From NCBI RefSeq assembly GCF_013282575.1, contig NZ_JAAAYE010000001.1, positions 62,001 to 126,000 of the forward strand: a stretch of 64,000 nt of DNA, given 5' to 3'. The notes under the pieces are model-generated. The model had not been told where the DNA came from. It did no database searches and saw only the letters and a program-made list of their open reading frames with translations. The DNA is from Paraburkholderia sp. NMBU_R16 (GTDB lineage: Bacteria; Pseudomonadota; Gammaproteobacteria; Burkholderiales; Burkholderiaceae). Numbering within the stretch: the first letter of the stretch is position 1; the number at the start of each line of letters is the position of its first letter. Shown here piece by piece: positions 34,055 through 42,514 of this stretch. Made by a program: the position numbers and the translations under genes.

Positions 34055-35113
34055 CTATAGCGCGACAGGTTGTCCGCTTTCGAGCGCCCGACGCAGCGCC
34101 TGTCCGATACGCGTCGCTTCGAGCGCGTCGGCAAGCGAGGCTCCGGACGCCACACCGTCGCCCGGGCCACCGGACGCAACCGATGCGACCGACGCGACAA
34201 AAGCCTGCGCCTCGCATAAAAACGCCTCTTCGAAACGATCGAAGAACGTCGGCGTGCATTCGTTTCGCACACCGCGTTCATCGTAGATCTCGACGCGGTT
34301 GGCGCGCGGATTCTGACCGATGGCGAGCGCACCCGATGTACCGATCACCTCGCTGTGCGTATCGTTTCCATGCGCCATCGTTCGCGAAGCGTAAAAAACC
34401 GCAAGCCGGCCGCCCTCGAATTCGACGACCCCCACGCCGTTGTCCACATCGCCGCACTCGCGCAAGCCCTCGTGCAGCGCAATCGTCCCCGTCGCATAAG
34501 CGCGCGTGGCACGCGCGTTGCCGAAAAACCAGCGCGCGATATCGATATCGTGCACCGTGCAGTCGAGAAAAATGCCGCCCGATGTCGGCGCAAAGCGGAC
34601 GAAGAACCCTTCCGGATCGTTCTTGTCCGTCGTCTGCGATCGGACCATGAACGGCCGCCCTATCTGGCCTGCCGCCACTTTGTCGTACGCGTCGCGGTAG
34701 CTAGGATCGAAGCGACGCATGAAGCCGATCGTCGCAACGAGCGACGGGTGCTCGCGCGCCACGGCCAGCACCCGCTCGCACTCGGCCACATCGAGCGACA
34801 ACGGCTTCTCGCAGAACACATGCTTGCCCGCACGCAGCGCGGCCACGATCTGCTCGGCGTGCAGCGACGAAGGCGTCACGAGCCACACCGCATCGATCTC
34901 GCTGTCGGCAAGGAGCGCTGCGTAATCGGCATAAAGCCGCGGCCCCGGCAGCGCCTCGCGCGCCCAGGCGCGCTCCGCCTCGACGGGACTGCAAACGGCT
35001 GTCAGTATCGCGCCCGGCACCCGGTAGGCCAGGTTCATGGCATGCCGTGCGCCGAGGCGGCCAAGCCCTGCTACACCGATCCTGATCGGCGCGTGGTTGG
35101 CAATAGTCGTCAT
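34055..35113 (-). CDS. Gfo/Idh/MocA oxidoreductase, inositol 2-dehydrogenase-like (second copy)
   Basis: A 352-residue NAD(P)-dependent dehydrogenase. The Rossmann start is IRIGVAGLGRLGARHAMNLA, the catalytic EKP motif is GKHVFCEKPLSLD, and DCTVHDIDIARWFF carries the Asp-His pair of the family. It probably oxidises an inositol isomer or a related cyclitol. It follows the first IolG-type gene by 22 bases on the same strand and is about as diverged from it as family members usually are, so the two likely differ in substrate (for example myo- versus scyllo- or D-chiro-inositol). A low-complexity Val/Ala/Ser run lies near the C-terminus. ATG 35113 is preferred; GTG 35119 is an alternative. Confidence 0.82.
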   Translation of the reverse strand: MTTIANHAPIRIGVAGLGRLGARHAMNLAYRVPGAILTAVCSPVEAERAWAREALPGPRLYADYAALLADSEIDAVWLVTPSSLHAEQIVAALRAGKHVFCEKPLSLDVAECERVLAVAREHPSLVATIGFMRRFDPSYRDAYDKVAAGQIGRPFMVRSQTTDKNDPEGFFVRFAPTSGGIFLDCTVHDIDIARWFFGNARATRAYATGTIALHEGLRECGDVDNGVGVVEFEGGRLAVFYASRTMAHGNDTHSEVIGTSGALAIGQNPRANRVEIYDERGVRNECTPTFFDRFEEAFLCEAQAFVASVASVASGGPGDGVASGASLADALEATRIGQALRRALESGQPVAL

Positions 35114-35135
35114 CTCCACACTCCACCCGGATCGA

Positions 35136-36158
35136 TCAGGCCGCCGCTTCGTCGATGCACACCGCGCGCCCTTCGCGCCACGAGCGCGTCGCCGCCTCGG
35201 CCAGTTCGAGCGCCTTCACGCCGTCGGCAATCGTCGTGCGTACGGGTGTGCCGCGCGTCACCGCATCGAAAAAATGGGCAATTTCATTCGCGTACGCGGT
35301 ACGGTAGCGCTCGAGAAAAAACGCCTCGGGAACGTCTGTCGATACGGCCCGCGCGCTGAATGCCGTCACTTCCGTCGGCCGCACATTGCCCGCTTGCAGC
35401 ATGCCACCGCTGCCGAGCACTTCGAAGCGCTGGTCGTAGCCATAGGCTGCACGGCGCGTCGTATTGATCTGGCAGAGCCGCCCCTGCTTCGTGCGGATCG
35501 TGACAGCCGTGCAGTCCGCATCCCCCGCCTGCTCGATGGCGGGATCGGTCAGGCAGCTGCCCGTCGCATGCAGCGTCTGCGCTTCATCGCCGAGTATCCA
35601 GCGGAAAATGTCGAAGTCGTGAATGAGCATGTCCTTGAAAATGCCGCCCGAGCGCCGAATGTATTCGACGGGCGGCGCCCCCGGATCGCGGCTCGTCACG
35701 ACGAGCATCTCGGGCGTCCCGATCTCGCCGGCATCGAGCCGCGCCTTGACGGCCGCGAACGTCGGATCGAAACGGCGCTGGAACCCGATCATGCAAACCA
35801 CCCCGGCACGCTCGACCGCTTGCGCGCAGGCACGCGCGCGTTCGAGCGCGAGATCGACGGGTTTTTCGCAAAACACATGTTTGCCCTGCGCGGCCGAGCG
35901 CTCGATCAGATCGGCATGCGTGTCCGTGCTCGAGCAAATGACCGTCGCGCCGATCGAGCGGTCGCCGAGCGCGACATCGGCCTCGACGACTTCCGCGCCA
36001 TGCTCGCGCGCCAATGCCTCGGCCGCCTCCCGGTTGACATCGACTACATATTTGAGCCGCGCCCCCGGCTGCCGCGCGAGATTGCCTGCGTGAATGCGGC
36101 CAATGCGTCCGGCCCCGAACACGGCCACGTTCATCGCGCCGTGGGACTTGTCAGTCAT
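35136..36158 (-). CDS. iolG: Inositol 2-dehydrogenase
   Basis: A 340-residue Gfo/Idh/MocA dehydrogenase that oxidises myo-inositol to 2-keto-myo-inositol with NAD. The Rossmann motif is MNVAVFGAGRIGRIHAGNLA, the EKP motif is GKHVFCEKPVDLA, and KDMLIHDFDIFRWILGD holds the catalytic pair. Its first eight bases overlap the end of the RpiR regulator gene, and GGAGG stands five bases before the ATG, so translation is probably coupled. It supplies the first step for the IolE, IolD, IolB and IolC enzymes encoded on the other strand. Confidence 0.9.
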   Translation of the reverse strand: MTDKSHGAMNVAVFGAGRIGRIHAGNLARQPGARLKYVVDVNREAAEALAREHGAEVVEADVALGDRSIGATVICSSTDTHADLIERSAAQGKHVFCEKPVDLALERARACAQAVERAGVVCMIGFQRRFDPTFAAVKARLDAGEIGTPEMLVVTSRDPGAPPVEYIRRSGGIFKDMLIHDFDIFRWILGDEAQTLHATGSCLTDPAIEQAGDADCTAVTIRTKQGRLCQINTTRRAAYGYDQRFEVLGSGGMLQAGNVRPTEVTAFSARAVSTDVPEAFFLERYRTAYANEIAHFFDAVTRGTPVRTTIADGVKALELAEAATRSWREGRAVCIDEAAA

Positions 36159-37032
36159 CGTATCCTCCAGTGTCTTTGGATTCTTCAACTTTAAGTTCGA
36201 GCCTGTAGGCCAGCGCGACGAAAAGCGCCTGACACAGGCAGATCGTGCTTGTCAGCGCGCGAAATGCAAACGCGCTGCCTTCCTTCACAAACAGTTGCGC
36301 GCTCGCATAGCGCGCGAGCGGAGACAGGCGGCTATCCGTAATGACGAGCGTTTGCGCCTGGTGATGATGCGCGACGCGCAGGCAATACTGCGTTTCGCGG
36401 CCATAGGGTTCGAAGCTGATGGCGACGACGACATCGCCCTTTTTCACGCTGCGGATCTGCTCCCGGTACATACCGCCGAAGCCGGAAATCAGATGCACGC
36501 GCTTGGCCGTGTGCTGAAGCGCATAGACGATGTAACTCGCCACGGCGAACGAGCGGCGCACGCCCACCACGTAGATGTTTTCCGCGCGTTCGAGCATCGT
36601 CACTGCCGCGTCGAACTGCTCGTCGTCGAGCGAGGCATCGAGTTCGTCCAGTCCGTTGCGGCAGGCCGTGATGAATTCGCGCGCCATCGTCCGACCCGAC
36701 AGGCGTCCCGGCTTGTCGTCGATCAACTTGCGGATACGCTGCTTGTAGGTCTGCCCCGAAGGGTTCTGGCCCGTGTAGGCCTGCTTGAACACTTCCTGCA
36801 GATCGGAAAACCCGGAAAAACCGAAGCGCTGCGCGAAACGGACGACGGCCGACGGGTGCACGCCGCAACTCGCCGCGATGTCGCTCGTGCGGTCCACCAT
36901 GACACTCGAGCGGTGCTGCTCGAGATACGTGGCCACGCTTTTCAGTTGCCGCGGCAGCGAGTCGTACGCATCCGCGACACGCTGCATCAACTCTTCGACG
37001 CTCGGAAGCTGATCTGTGCTGTCTTCCTGCAT
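36151..37032 (-). CDS. iolR: RpiR/MurR-family regulator of inositol catabolism
   Basis: A 293-residue regulator. The N-terminal helix-turn-helix (DIAASCGVHPSAVVRFAQRF) is followed by a SIS sugar-phosphate-binding domain (about residues 125-260; NIYVVGVRRSFAVASYIVYA). It heads the minus-strand operon with two dehydrogenases and is divergent from the ABC importer and iolC-D-E-B genes. RpiR-type IolR proteins of proteobacteria repress the inositol genes until a phosphorylated intermediate (product of IolC) binds the SIS domain. A 15-bp perfect inverted repeat in the divergent region is the likely binding site. Start ATG 37032, with GGGGA upstream. Confidence 0.87.
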   Translation of the reverse strand: MQEDSTDQLPSVEELMQRVADAYDSLPRQLKSVATYLEQHRSSVMVDRTSDIAASCGVHPSAVVRFAQRFGFSGFSDLQEVFKQAYTGQNPSGQTYKQRIRKLIDDKPGRLSGRTMAREFITACRNGLDELDASLDDEQFDAAVTMLERAENIYVVGVRRSFAVASYIVYALQHTAKRVHLISGFGGMYREQIRSVKKGDVVVAISFEPYGRETQYCLRVAHHHQAQTLVITDSRLSPLARYASAQLFVKEGSAFAFRALTSTICLCQALFVALAYRLELKVEESKDTGGYDD

Positions 37033-37122
37033 GACTGATGTCCCCTCTGTTCTCCCGCACTGCACAACGCTTACCGCAGCAGGCGATGGATGCGGATTAT
37101 AGGCGTTGGGCCCTCGAAATGG

Positions 37123-37137
37123 AATGGATTTTCCATT
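37123..37137. promoter_or_regulatory. Inverted repeat, likely IolR (RpiR) operator
   Basis: AATGGA-TTT-TCCATT is a perfect inverted repeat in the 226-base gap between the regulator gene and the importer operon, 22 bases upstream of the importer promoter's -35 element. A further partial copy, TTTTCCAT, follows directly at 37137-37144. Confidence 0.6.
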
Positions 37138-37159
37138 TTCCATACGGATGAAATTTTCT

Positions 37160-37188
37160 TTGCAATCTCGCGCAAGTTCGCCTACTCT
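37160..37188 (+). promoter_or_regulatory. Promoter of the inositol importer operon
   Basis: TTGCAA (37160-37165) and TACTCT (37183-37188) are 17 bases apart, 70 bases before the start codon of the binding-protein gene. Confidence 0.55.
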
Positions 37189-37258
37189 TTTCCGTGAGCG
37201 ATATGGCCGGGTTGACCGCCGCGCTCGTCACAACATAACTTCGAACAGGTGGAGACAA

Positions 37259-38317
37259 ATGAGACAAAGCAACCGCAAGGCCGCTTTGAAGACGATCGCG
37301 GCAACGCTCGCATCGGGGCTCGCCATTGCATTCACGGCGTTCGCCGCGCCGGCCGCCCAGGCGGCCGATGCGAAATTCGTGCTGATCAGCCACGCGCCCG
37401 ATTCGGATTCCTGGTGGAACACGATCAAGAACGCGATCAAGCAGGCCGACGAGGACTTCAACGTTCAGACCGATTACCGCAATCCGCCCAACGGCGACTT
37501 GTCGGACATGGCGCGTCTCATCGAGCAGGCGGCGGCACGCAACTATGATGGCGTCATCGCGACGATCGCCGATTACGACGTGCTGAAGGGTTCGATCAAG
37601 AAGGTGACGGACAAGCACATCCCGCTCGTGACGATCAATTCCGGCACGGAACAGCAGAGTAAGGAACTCGGCGCGATCATGCATATCGGCCAGCCCGAAT
37701 ACGCGGCAGGTCATGCCGCCGGCCTGAAGGCGAAGGCGGCGGGCGTCAAGTCGTTCCTCTGTGTCAATCACTATGCAACGAACCCGGCGTCGTTCGAGCG
37801 CTGCCGCGGCTTCGCCGAGGCGCTCGGCGTCAATTTCAAGACCTCGACGCTCGATGCGGGCACCGATCCGACCGGCATTCAAACGAAGGTTCAGGCGTAT
37901 CTGCGTAACCATCCCGACACCGGCGGCGTGCTCGCACTCGGCCCCAATTCGGCGGAGCCGACGATCAAGGCACTGCAGCAAATGGGCAAGGCCGGCAAGA
38001 TCTGGTTCGCGACGTTCGACTTCTCGCAAGATATCGCGAACGGCATCAAGGACGGCACGATCCAGTTCGCGATCGACCAGCAGCCCTATTTGCAAGGCTA
38101 TATCCCGGTTGCCGTGCTGGCCATCGTGAAGAAGGACCACACGACCGATCCGCTCAAGATCGAGAAGATCCTGCAAAGCAACGAGAAGTTCAAGAAGCGT
38201 CTGGCCGACTACGGTCTGGACCCCGTCTATGAGGCGACCACGATCCGCTCCGGCCCCGGCTTCATCACCAAGGAGAACGTCGATAAGGTCGTCAAGTTCG
38301 CGGGCCAGTACCGCTGA
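37259..38317 (+). CDS. Sugar ABC transporter periplasmic binding protein (inositol)
   Basis: A 352-residue periplasmic protein of the ribose/inositol-binding type (Peripla_BP_4). The Sec signal peptide is cleaved after PAAQA (residue 35). The mature protein begins ADAKFVLISHAPDSDSWWN and shows IEQAAARNYDGVIATIADYD and TIQFAIDQQPYLQGYIPVAV, typical of the family. The ATG at 37259 has GGAG seven bases before. First gene of the plus-strand iol operon, so myo-inositol is the inferred ligand. A stem-loop lies in the 133-base gap to the permease gene. Confidence 0.9.
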   Translation: MRQSNRKAALKTIAATLASGLAIAFTAFAAPAAQAADAKFVLISHAPDSDSWWNTIKNAIKQADEDFNVQTDYRNPPNGDLSDMARLIEQAAARNYDGVIATIADYDVLKGSIKKVTDKHIPLVTINSGTEQQSKELGAIMHIGQPEYAAGHAAGLKAKAAGVKSFLCVNHYATNPASFERCRGFAEALGVNFKTSTLDAGTDPTGIQTKVQAYLRNHPDTGGVLALGPNSAEPTIKALQQMGKAGKIWFATFDFSQDIANGIKDGTIQFAIDQQPYLQGYIPVAVLAIVKKDHTTDPLKIEKILQSNEKFKKRLADYGLDPVYEATTIRSGPGFITKENVDKVVKFAGQYR

Positions 38318-38395
38318 ACGCAGCCGCGCTTAGCCCAGGCGCATAAGCGCGGCTCGACCTCCGATTCCACTTTTCTTGCGCGGCACGAACGGGCT

Positions 38396-38416
38396 GGGCC
38401 CGGGGATGCCCGGCCC
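38396..38416 (+). promoter_or_regulatory. Stem-loop between binding-protein and permease genes
   Basis: GGGCCCGGG-GATG-CCCGGCCC forms an eight-pair stem with one bulge. It has no T-run. Hairpins at this place in ABC operons often protect the upstream message and lower downstream expression, giving more binding protein than permease. This role is inferred. Confidence 0.45.
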
Positions 38417-38450
38417 GGTTCGCCCGCGCGATTCAGCTTGGAGACTTTCG

Positions 38451-39620
38451 ATGAGCGTCACCGATCAAATCCACGGCAACCCGAGCCACCCCGAGCAGCC
38501 GGGTTCCTCCCCAAGCGCCGCTTCCGCGGCGGCCGCCGACGAACGCGTGCGCAGCGAGTCGTGGTTCAAACATCTGCTCAATCGTCCCGAATTCGCCGCG
38601 CTCGCCGGCACGGTCATGGTGTTCCTCGTCTTCGCGCTCGGCGCGCGCGATTCGGGCATGTTCAACCTCGACGGCATCATGAACTGGTCGCAGGTTGCCG
38701 CCTATCTCGGCATCCTGTCCGTCGGCGCATGTCTGCTCATGATCGCCGGCGAGTTCGATCTGTCGATCGGTTCGATGATCGGCTTCGCGGGCATGATGGT
38801 CGCCCTGCCGACGATGTACTTCCATTGGCCGATCGAACTCTCGATTCTGTTCGCATTCGTGGGCTCGATGGCGCTCGGCGCGCTCAATGGCTATCTCGTC
38901 ATGCGCACGAGGCTGCCGTCGTTCATCGTCACGCTTGCTTTTCTCTTCATTTTGCGCGGCCTGACGCTCGCGCTGTCCGTCATGTTCGCGGATCGAACGA
39001 TCATCTCGGGCGTCGGTGACGTGGCCACCCACAGCGCATTCGCCCATATGCTCTTCCAGGGCGTCGCGTTCCACGATTTTTTCCGCTGGCTCGCGCATAT
39101 CGGCATCGTACGGCTGCTCGATAACGGCGAACCGCTAGTGCCCGGCGTGCCGAAGGTGATCGTCTGGTGGATCGCGCTCGCCGCCATCGGCGCCTTCACG
39201 CTTGCCAAGACTCGCTTCGGCAACTGGATCTTCGCCGTCGGCGGCGACGCCAACGCGGCCAAGAATGTCGGTGTGCCCGTGCGTCGCGTCAAGATCCGGC
39301 TTTTCGTGCTGACCGCATTTTGCTCGTGCCTCTTTGCTGTGCTGCAAGTCTGCGATATCGGTTCGGCCGCGGCCGACCGCGGCCTGCAAAAGGAATTCGA
39401 GGCCATCATCGCCGCGGTGATCGGCGGCACGCTGCTCACGGGCGGATATGGCTCCGTCGTCGGCGCGTCGTTCGGCGCGCTCATCTTCGGTGTCGTGCAG
39501 ATCGGCATCAGCTACACGAATATCGATTCGGACTGGTTCCGCGTCTTCCTCGGCCTGATGCTGCTTTTCGCCGTGCTCTTCAATCACTACGTCCGCAGCC
39601 GCGTCGCGACGTCGCGCTAA
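38451..39620 (+). CDS. Sugar ABC transporter permease (inositol)
   Basis: A 389-residue inner-membrane permease of the ribose-transporter type (BPD_transp_2) with about ten membrane segments. MIAGEFDLSIGSMIGFAGMM carries the EFDLSIG motif of the family and IIAAVIGGTLLTGGYGSVVG the GG motif contacting the ATPase. An unusually long, hydrophilic N-terminal tail of about 50 residues (Ser/Ala/Pro-rich) precedes the first helix. The start at ATG 38451 has TTGGAGA upstream. Partner of the binding protein and ATPase encoded on either side. Confidence 0.9.
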   Translation: MSVTDQIHGNPSHPEQPGSSPSAASAAAADERVRSESWFKHLLNRPEFAALAGTVMVFLVFALGARDSGMFNLDGIMNWSQVAAYLGILSVGACLLMIAGEFDLSIGSMIGFAGMMVALPTMYFHWPIELSILFAFVGSMALGALNGYLVMRTRLPSFIVTLAFLFILRGLTLALSVMFADRTIISGVGDVATHSAFAHMLFQGVAFHDFFRWLAHIGIVRLLDNGEPLVPGVPKVIVWWIALAAIGAFTLAKTRFGNWIFAVGGDANAAKNVGVPVRRVKIRLFVLTAFCSCLFAVLQVCDIGSAAADRGLQKEFEAIIAAVIGGTLLTGGYGSVVGASFGALIFGVVQIGISYTNIDSDWFRVFLGLMLLFAVLFNHYVRSRVATSR

Positions 39621-39651
39621 GCGCGAACTCCGAACGACAGGAGACTAAACG

Positions 39652-40467
39652 ATGTCTACCCTCGAACACACAACGACGAACGACGACGATTTCATCCTCG
39701 CGCTCGAAAACGTGAGCCGCTACTTCGGCAACGTCATTGCGCTCAAGGACGTCACGATCAAGCTGCGGCGTGGCGAAGTCCACTGCCTGCTCGGCGACAA
39801 CGGCGCCGGCAAGTCGACGCTCATCAAGACGCTGGCGGGCGTGCATGCGCCGAGCGAAGGCACTTATCGCGTCGATGGCAAACCCGTGCATTTCGCTTCG
39901 CCGAAAGACGCGCTCGATCTGGGCATCGCGACCGTCTATCAAGACCTCGCGCTCGTGCCGCTCATGTCCGTTGCGCGCAATTTCTTCATGGGCCGCGAGC
40001 CGCAGAAAAAGCTTTTCGGGCTCGTGAATGTCATGGATATCGAAACTGCGGCGAAGACGGCTCATGACAAACTGGCCGAGATGGGCATACACGTGCGCGA
40101 TGCGAACCAGCCGATCGGCACGATGTCGGGCGGCGAGCGCCAGTGCCTCGCCATCGCGCGCGCCATTCACTTCGGCGCGCGCGTCCTGATCCTCGACGAG
40201 CCGACCGCCGCACTCGGCGTCAAGCAAAGCTTCAATGTCCTCAAGCTGATTCACAAGGCACGCGAGCGCGGCATTTCCGTTATCTTCATCACTCACAATG
40301 TCCATCACGCCTATCCGATCGGCGACTCGTTCACGCTGCTCAATCGAGGCCGCTCGATGGGCACGTTCACGAAGGAAACGATCAGCAAGGAAGCCGTCCT
40401 CGACATGATGGCAGGCGGCGCCGAGATGCAAAAGATGATCGCCGAACTCGATGGCGCCACGATCTGA
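39652..40467 (+). CDS. Sugar ABC transporter ATP-binding protein, single domain (inositol)
   Basis: A 271-residue ATPase. Walker A is GDNGAGKST (Lys54), the ABC signature [15 protein letters not shown] and Walker [13 protein letters not shown]. Most ribose- and inositol-type importers use a protein of about 500 residues with two ABC domains; this one has a single domain, so it must work as a homodimer. The stop codon lies just past an ATG in the next frame, and iolC follows within 31 bases, so the importer and catabolic genes form one transcript. Confidence 0.9.
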   Translation: MSTLEHTTTNDDDFILALENVSRYFGNVIALKDVTIKLRRGEVHCLLGDNGAGKSTLIKTLAGVHAPSEGTYRVDGKPVHFASPKDALDLGIATVYQDLALVPLMSVARNFFMGREPQKKLFGLVNVMDIETAAKTAHDKLAEMGIHVRDANQPIGTMSGGERQCLAIARAIHFGARVLILDEPTAALGVKQSFNVLKLIHKARERGISVIFITHNVHHAYPIGDSFTLLNRGRSMGTFTKETISKEAVLDMMAGGAEMQKMIAELDGATI

Positions 40468-40498
40468 CACGCCCTTTCACCACGATCCCGAACTTTCC

Positions 40499-42514
40499 AT
40501 GGCAGCGAACCAACCTACTCTCGCCACGGCCACGCCGAGTCGCTTCGCGCCGGGCCGCACACGCGACATCATCTGCCTCGGCCGGCTCGCCGTCGATCTC
40601 TACGCTCAACAGATCGGCGCGCGACTGGAAGACGTGTCGAGCTTCGCCAAATATCTTGGCGGCTCCTCGGCCAACATTGCCTTCGGCTGCGCACGGCTCG
40701 GCCTCGCCTCGGCGATGCTCGCACGCGTCGGCAACGACCATATGGGCCGTTTTCTGACCGAAACGCTCGCGCTCGAAGGCTGCGACGTCAGCCACACGCG
40801 CATCGACCTGGAGCGGCTCACCGCGCTCGTGCTGCTCGGCCTGAAGGACCGCGATACGTTCCCGCTCATCTTTTATCGCGAGAACTGCGCCGATATGGCG
40901 ATCGACGAAGGCGACTTCGACGAGGCATTCATCGCGTCGAGCAAAGCGCTCTTGATCACGGGCACGCATTTCTCGACCGAGCGAGTGAACCGCGCGAGCC
41001 GCCGCGCGCTCGATTACGCGCGCCGCAATCAAGTCCGCACGGTGCTCGATATCGACTATCGGCCGGTGCTTTGGGGCCTCACGGGCAAAGCGGACGGAGA
41101 AACGCGCTTCATCGCGAACGAGAGCGTGACCGCGCACTTGCAGCGCATCCTGCCGCTTTTCGATCTCGTCATCGGCACGGAGGAGGAGTTCCGCATCGCC
41201 GGGGGCAAGCATGAACTCGTCGATGCGCTGGCGATGGTGCGCGCGGTCACGAGCGCCACGCTGGTCGTCAAGCGCGGGCCGCTCGGCTGCACGATCGTCG
41301 ATGGCGCCGTGCCTGCATCGATCGACGATGCGCCGACTTATCGCGGTGTGGAAGTGGAAGTCCTCAACGTGCTCGGCGCGGGGGATGCGTTCGCCTCGGG
41401 ATTTCTGTCCGAGTGGCTGCGCGACGCGCCGTTCGAGCGCTGCGCGCAGACCGCCAACATCTGCGGTGCGCTCGTGGTGGCGCGCCACGCATGCGCCCCG
41501 GCGATGCCCACGCCAGCCGAGCTCGCCTACTTCCGCGAAGCCGCCGCGAAGGACCCGGCCCGCATGCGCCGGCCCGATCGCGATGCCGCCCTCTCGCGCC
41601 TGCATCGTGTCAGCGTCAAGCGCACGCCGCGCGATGAAGTGCTGGGCTTTGCCTTCGATCATCGGAATCAGTTCTTCGATCTGGCGCAGCAAACCGGTGC
41701 CGACGAGACGCGCATCGCCGCGCTCAAGCAGCTTTTCGTGCAAGCCGTCGCGCTCACCGAGAAAAGCCTCGCGCTCGAGGGACGCATCGGCGTGCTCGTC
41801 GACGACCGCTACGGGCAGGATGCGCTGAACGCCGCAACGGGCCGCGGCTGGTGGATCGGTCGCCCGGTCGAGCTGCCGGGGTCCCTTCCGCTCGTCTTCG
41901 AGCACGGCCGTTCCATCGGCACGACGCTCGCAAGCTGGCCGCGCGAGCACGTCGTCAAGTGCCTCGTGCAGTACCACCCCGACGCGCCGATCGACGAACG
42001 CATCGAGCAGGAAGCGCAGTTGCGCGCGCTTTATGACGCGGTTCAAGCCAGCGGACACGAGTTGTTGCTCGAAGTCATCCCGCCGAAGCGCGCCGCGTCC
42101 CCCGAGGCGCCCGACACGGTCTACCGCGCGCTCAAGCGTCTTTACAACCTCGGCATTCAGCCCGAGTGGTGGAAGCTCGCGCCCATGACGGCCGTGCAAT
42201 GGCAAGCGATCGACGCGCTCATCGCCGAGCGCGATCCTTACTGCCGCGGTGTCGTGCTACTCGGTTTGTCGGCTGGCGTCGAGCAACTGGCCGAGGGCTT
42301 TCGCGCCGCCGCCGCGTCGACGACCTGCAAAGGCTTCACGGTCGGGCGCACGATTTTCCACGAGCCGAGTCGTGCCTGGCTCGCAGGGGAGATCGGCGAC
42401 GACGCCTTGATCGCAAACGTACGCGAAAGATTCGAAACATTGATCGGCGCATGGCGCGCGGCGCGCACGAATGCCACGCCGCATGCGTCGAGCGCAAACT
42501 CGGAGGCCGCGTGA
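40499..42514 (+). CDS. iolC: Bifunctional 5-dehydro-2-deoxygluconokinase / DUF2090 aldolase-like protein
   Basis: A 671-residue fusion. The N-terminal half (about residues 20-345) is a PfkB-type kinase, DIICLGRLAVDLYAQQIGAR with GGSSANIAFGCARLG and the anion-hole motif LGAGDAFASGF; it phosphorylates 2-deoxy-5-keto-gluconate. The C-terminal half (about 375-660) is DUF2090, an aldolase-like TIM barrel (VLGFAFDHRNQFFDLAQQTG; FTVGRTIFHEPSRAWLAGEI) thought to cleave the product (IolJ-like step). ATG 40499 is used; ATG 40451 would overlap the ATPase gene. No strong ribosome site is seen before either. No separate iolJ is in the window, consistent with the fusion covering both steps. Confidence 0.9.
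   Translation: MAANQPTLATATPSRFAPGRTRDIICLGRLAVDLYAQQIGARLEDVSSFAKYLGGSSANIAFGCARLGLASAMLARVGNDHMGRFLTETLALEGCDVSHTRIDLERLTALVLLGLKDRDTFPLIFYRENCADMAIDEGDFDEAFIASSKALLITGTHFSTERVNRASRRALDYARRNQVRTVLDIDYRPVLWGLTGKADGETRFIANESVTAHLQRILPLFDLVIGTEEEFRIAGGKHELVDALAMVRAVTSATLVVKRGPLGCTIVDGAVPASIDDAPTYRGVEVEVLNVLGAGDAFASGFLSEWLRDAPFERCAQTANICGALVVARHACAPAMPTPAELAYFREAAAKDPARMRRPDRDAALSRLHRVSVKRTPRDEVLGFAFDHRNQFFDLAQQTGADETRIAALKQLFVQAVALTEKSLALEGRIGVLVDDRYGQDALNAATGRGWWIGRPVELPGSLPLVFEHGRSIGTTLASWPREHVVKCLVQYHPDAPIDERIEQEAQLRALYDAVQASGHELLLEVIPPKRAASPEAPDTVYRALKRLYNLGIQPEWWKLAPMTAVQWQAIDALIAERDPYCRGVVLLGLSAGVEQLAEGFRAAAASTTCKGFTVGRTIFHEPSRAWLAGEIGDDALIANVRERFETLIGAWRAARTNATPHASSANSEAA

Noticed and set aside
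40382-42205. 607-codon antisense frame over iolC
   Set aside because: No domain or start signal; iolC has clear kinase and DUF2090 motifs in the other direction.
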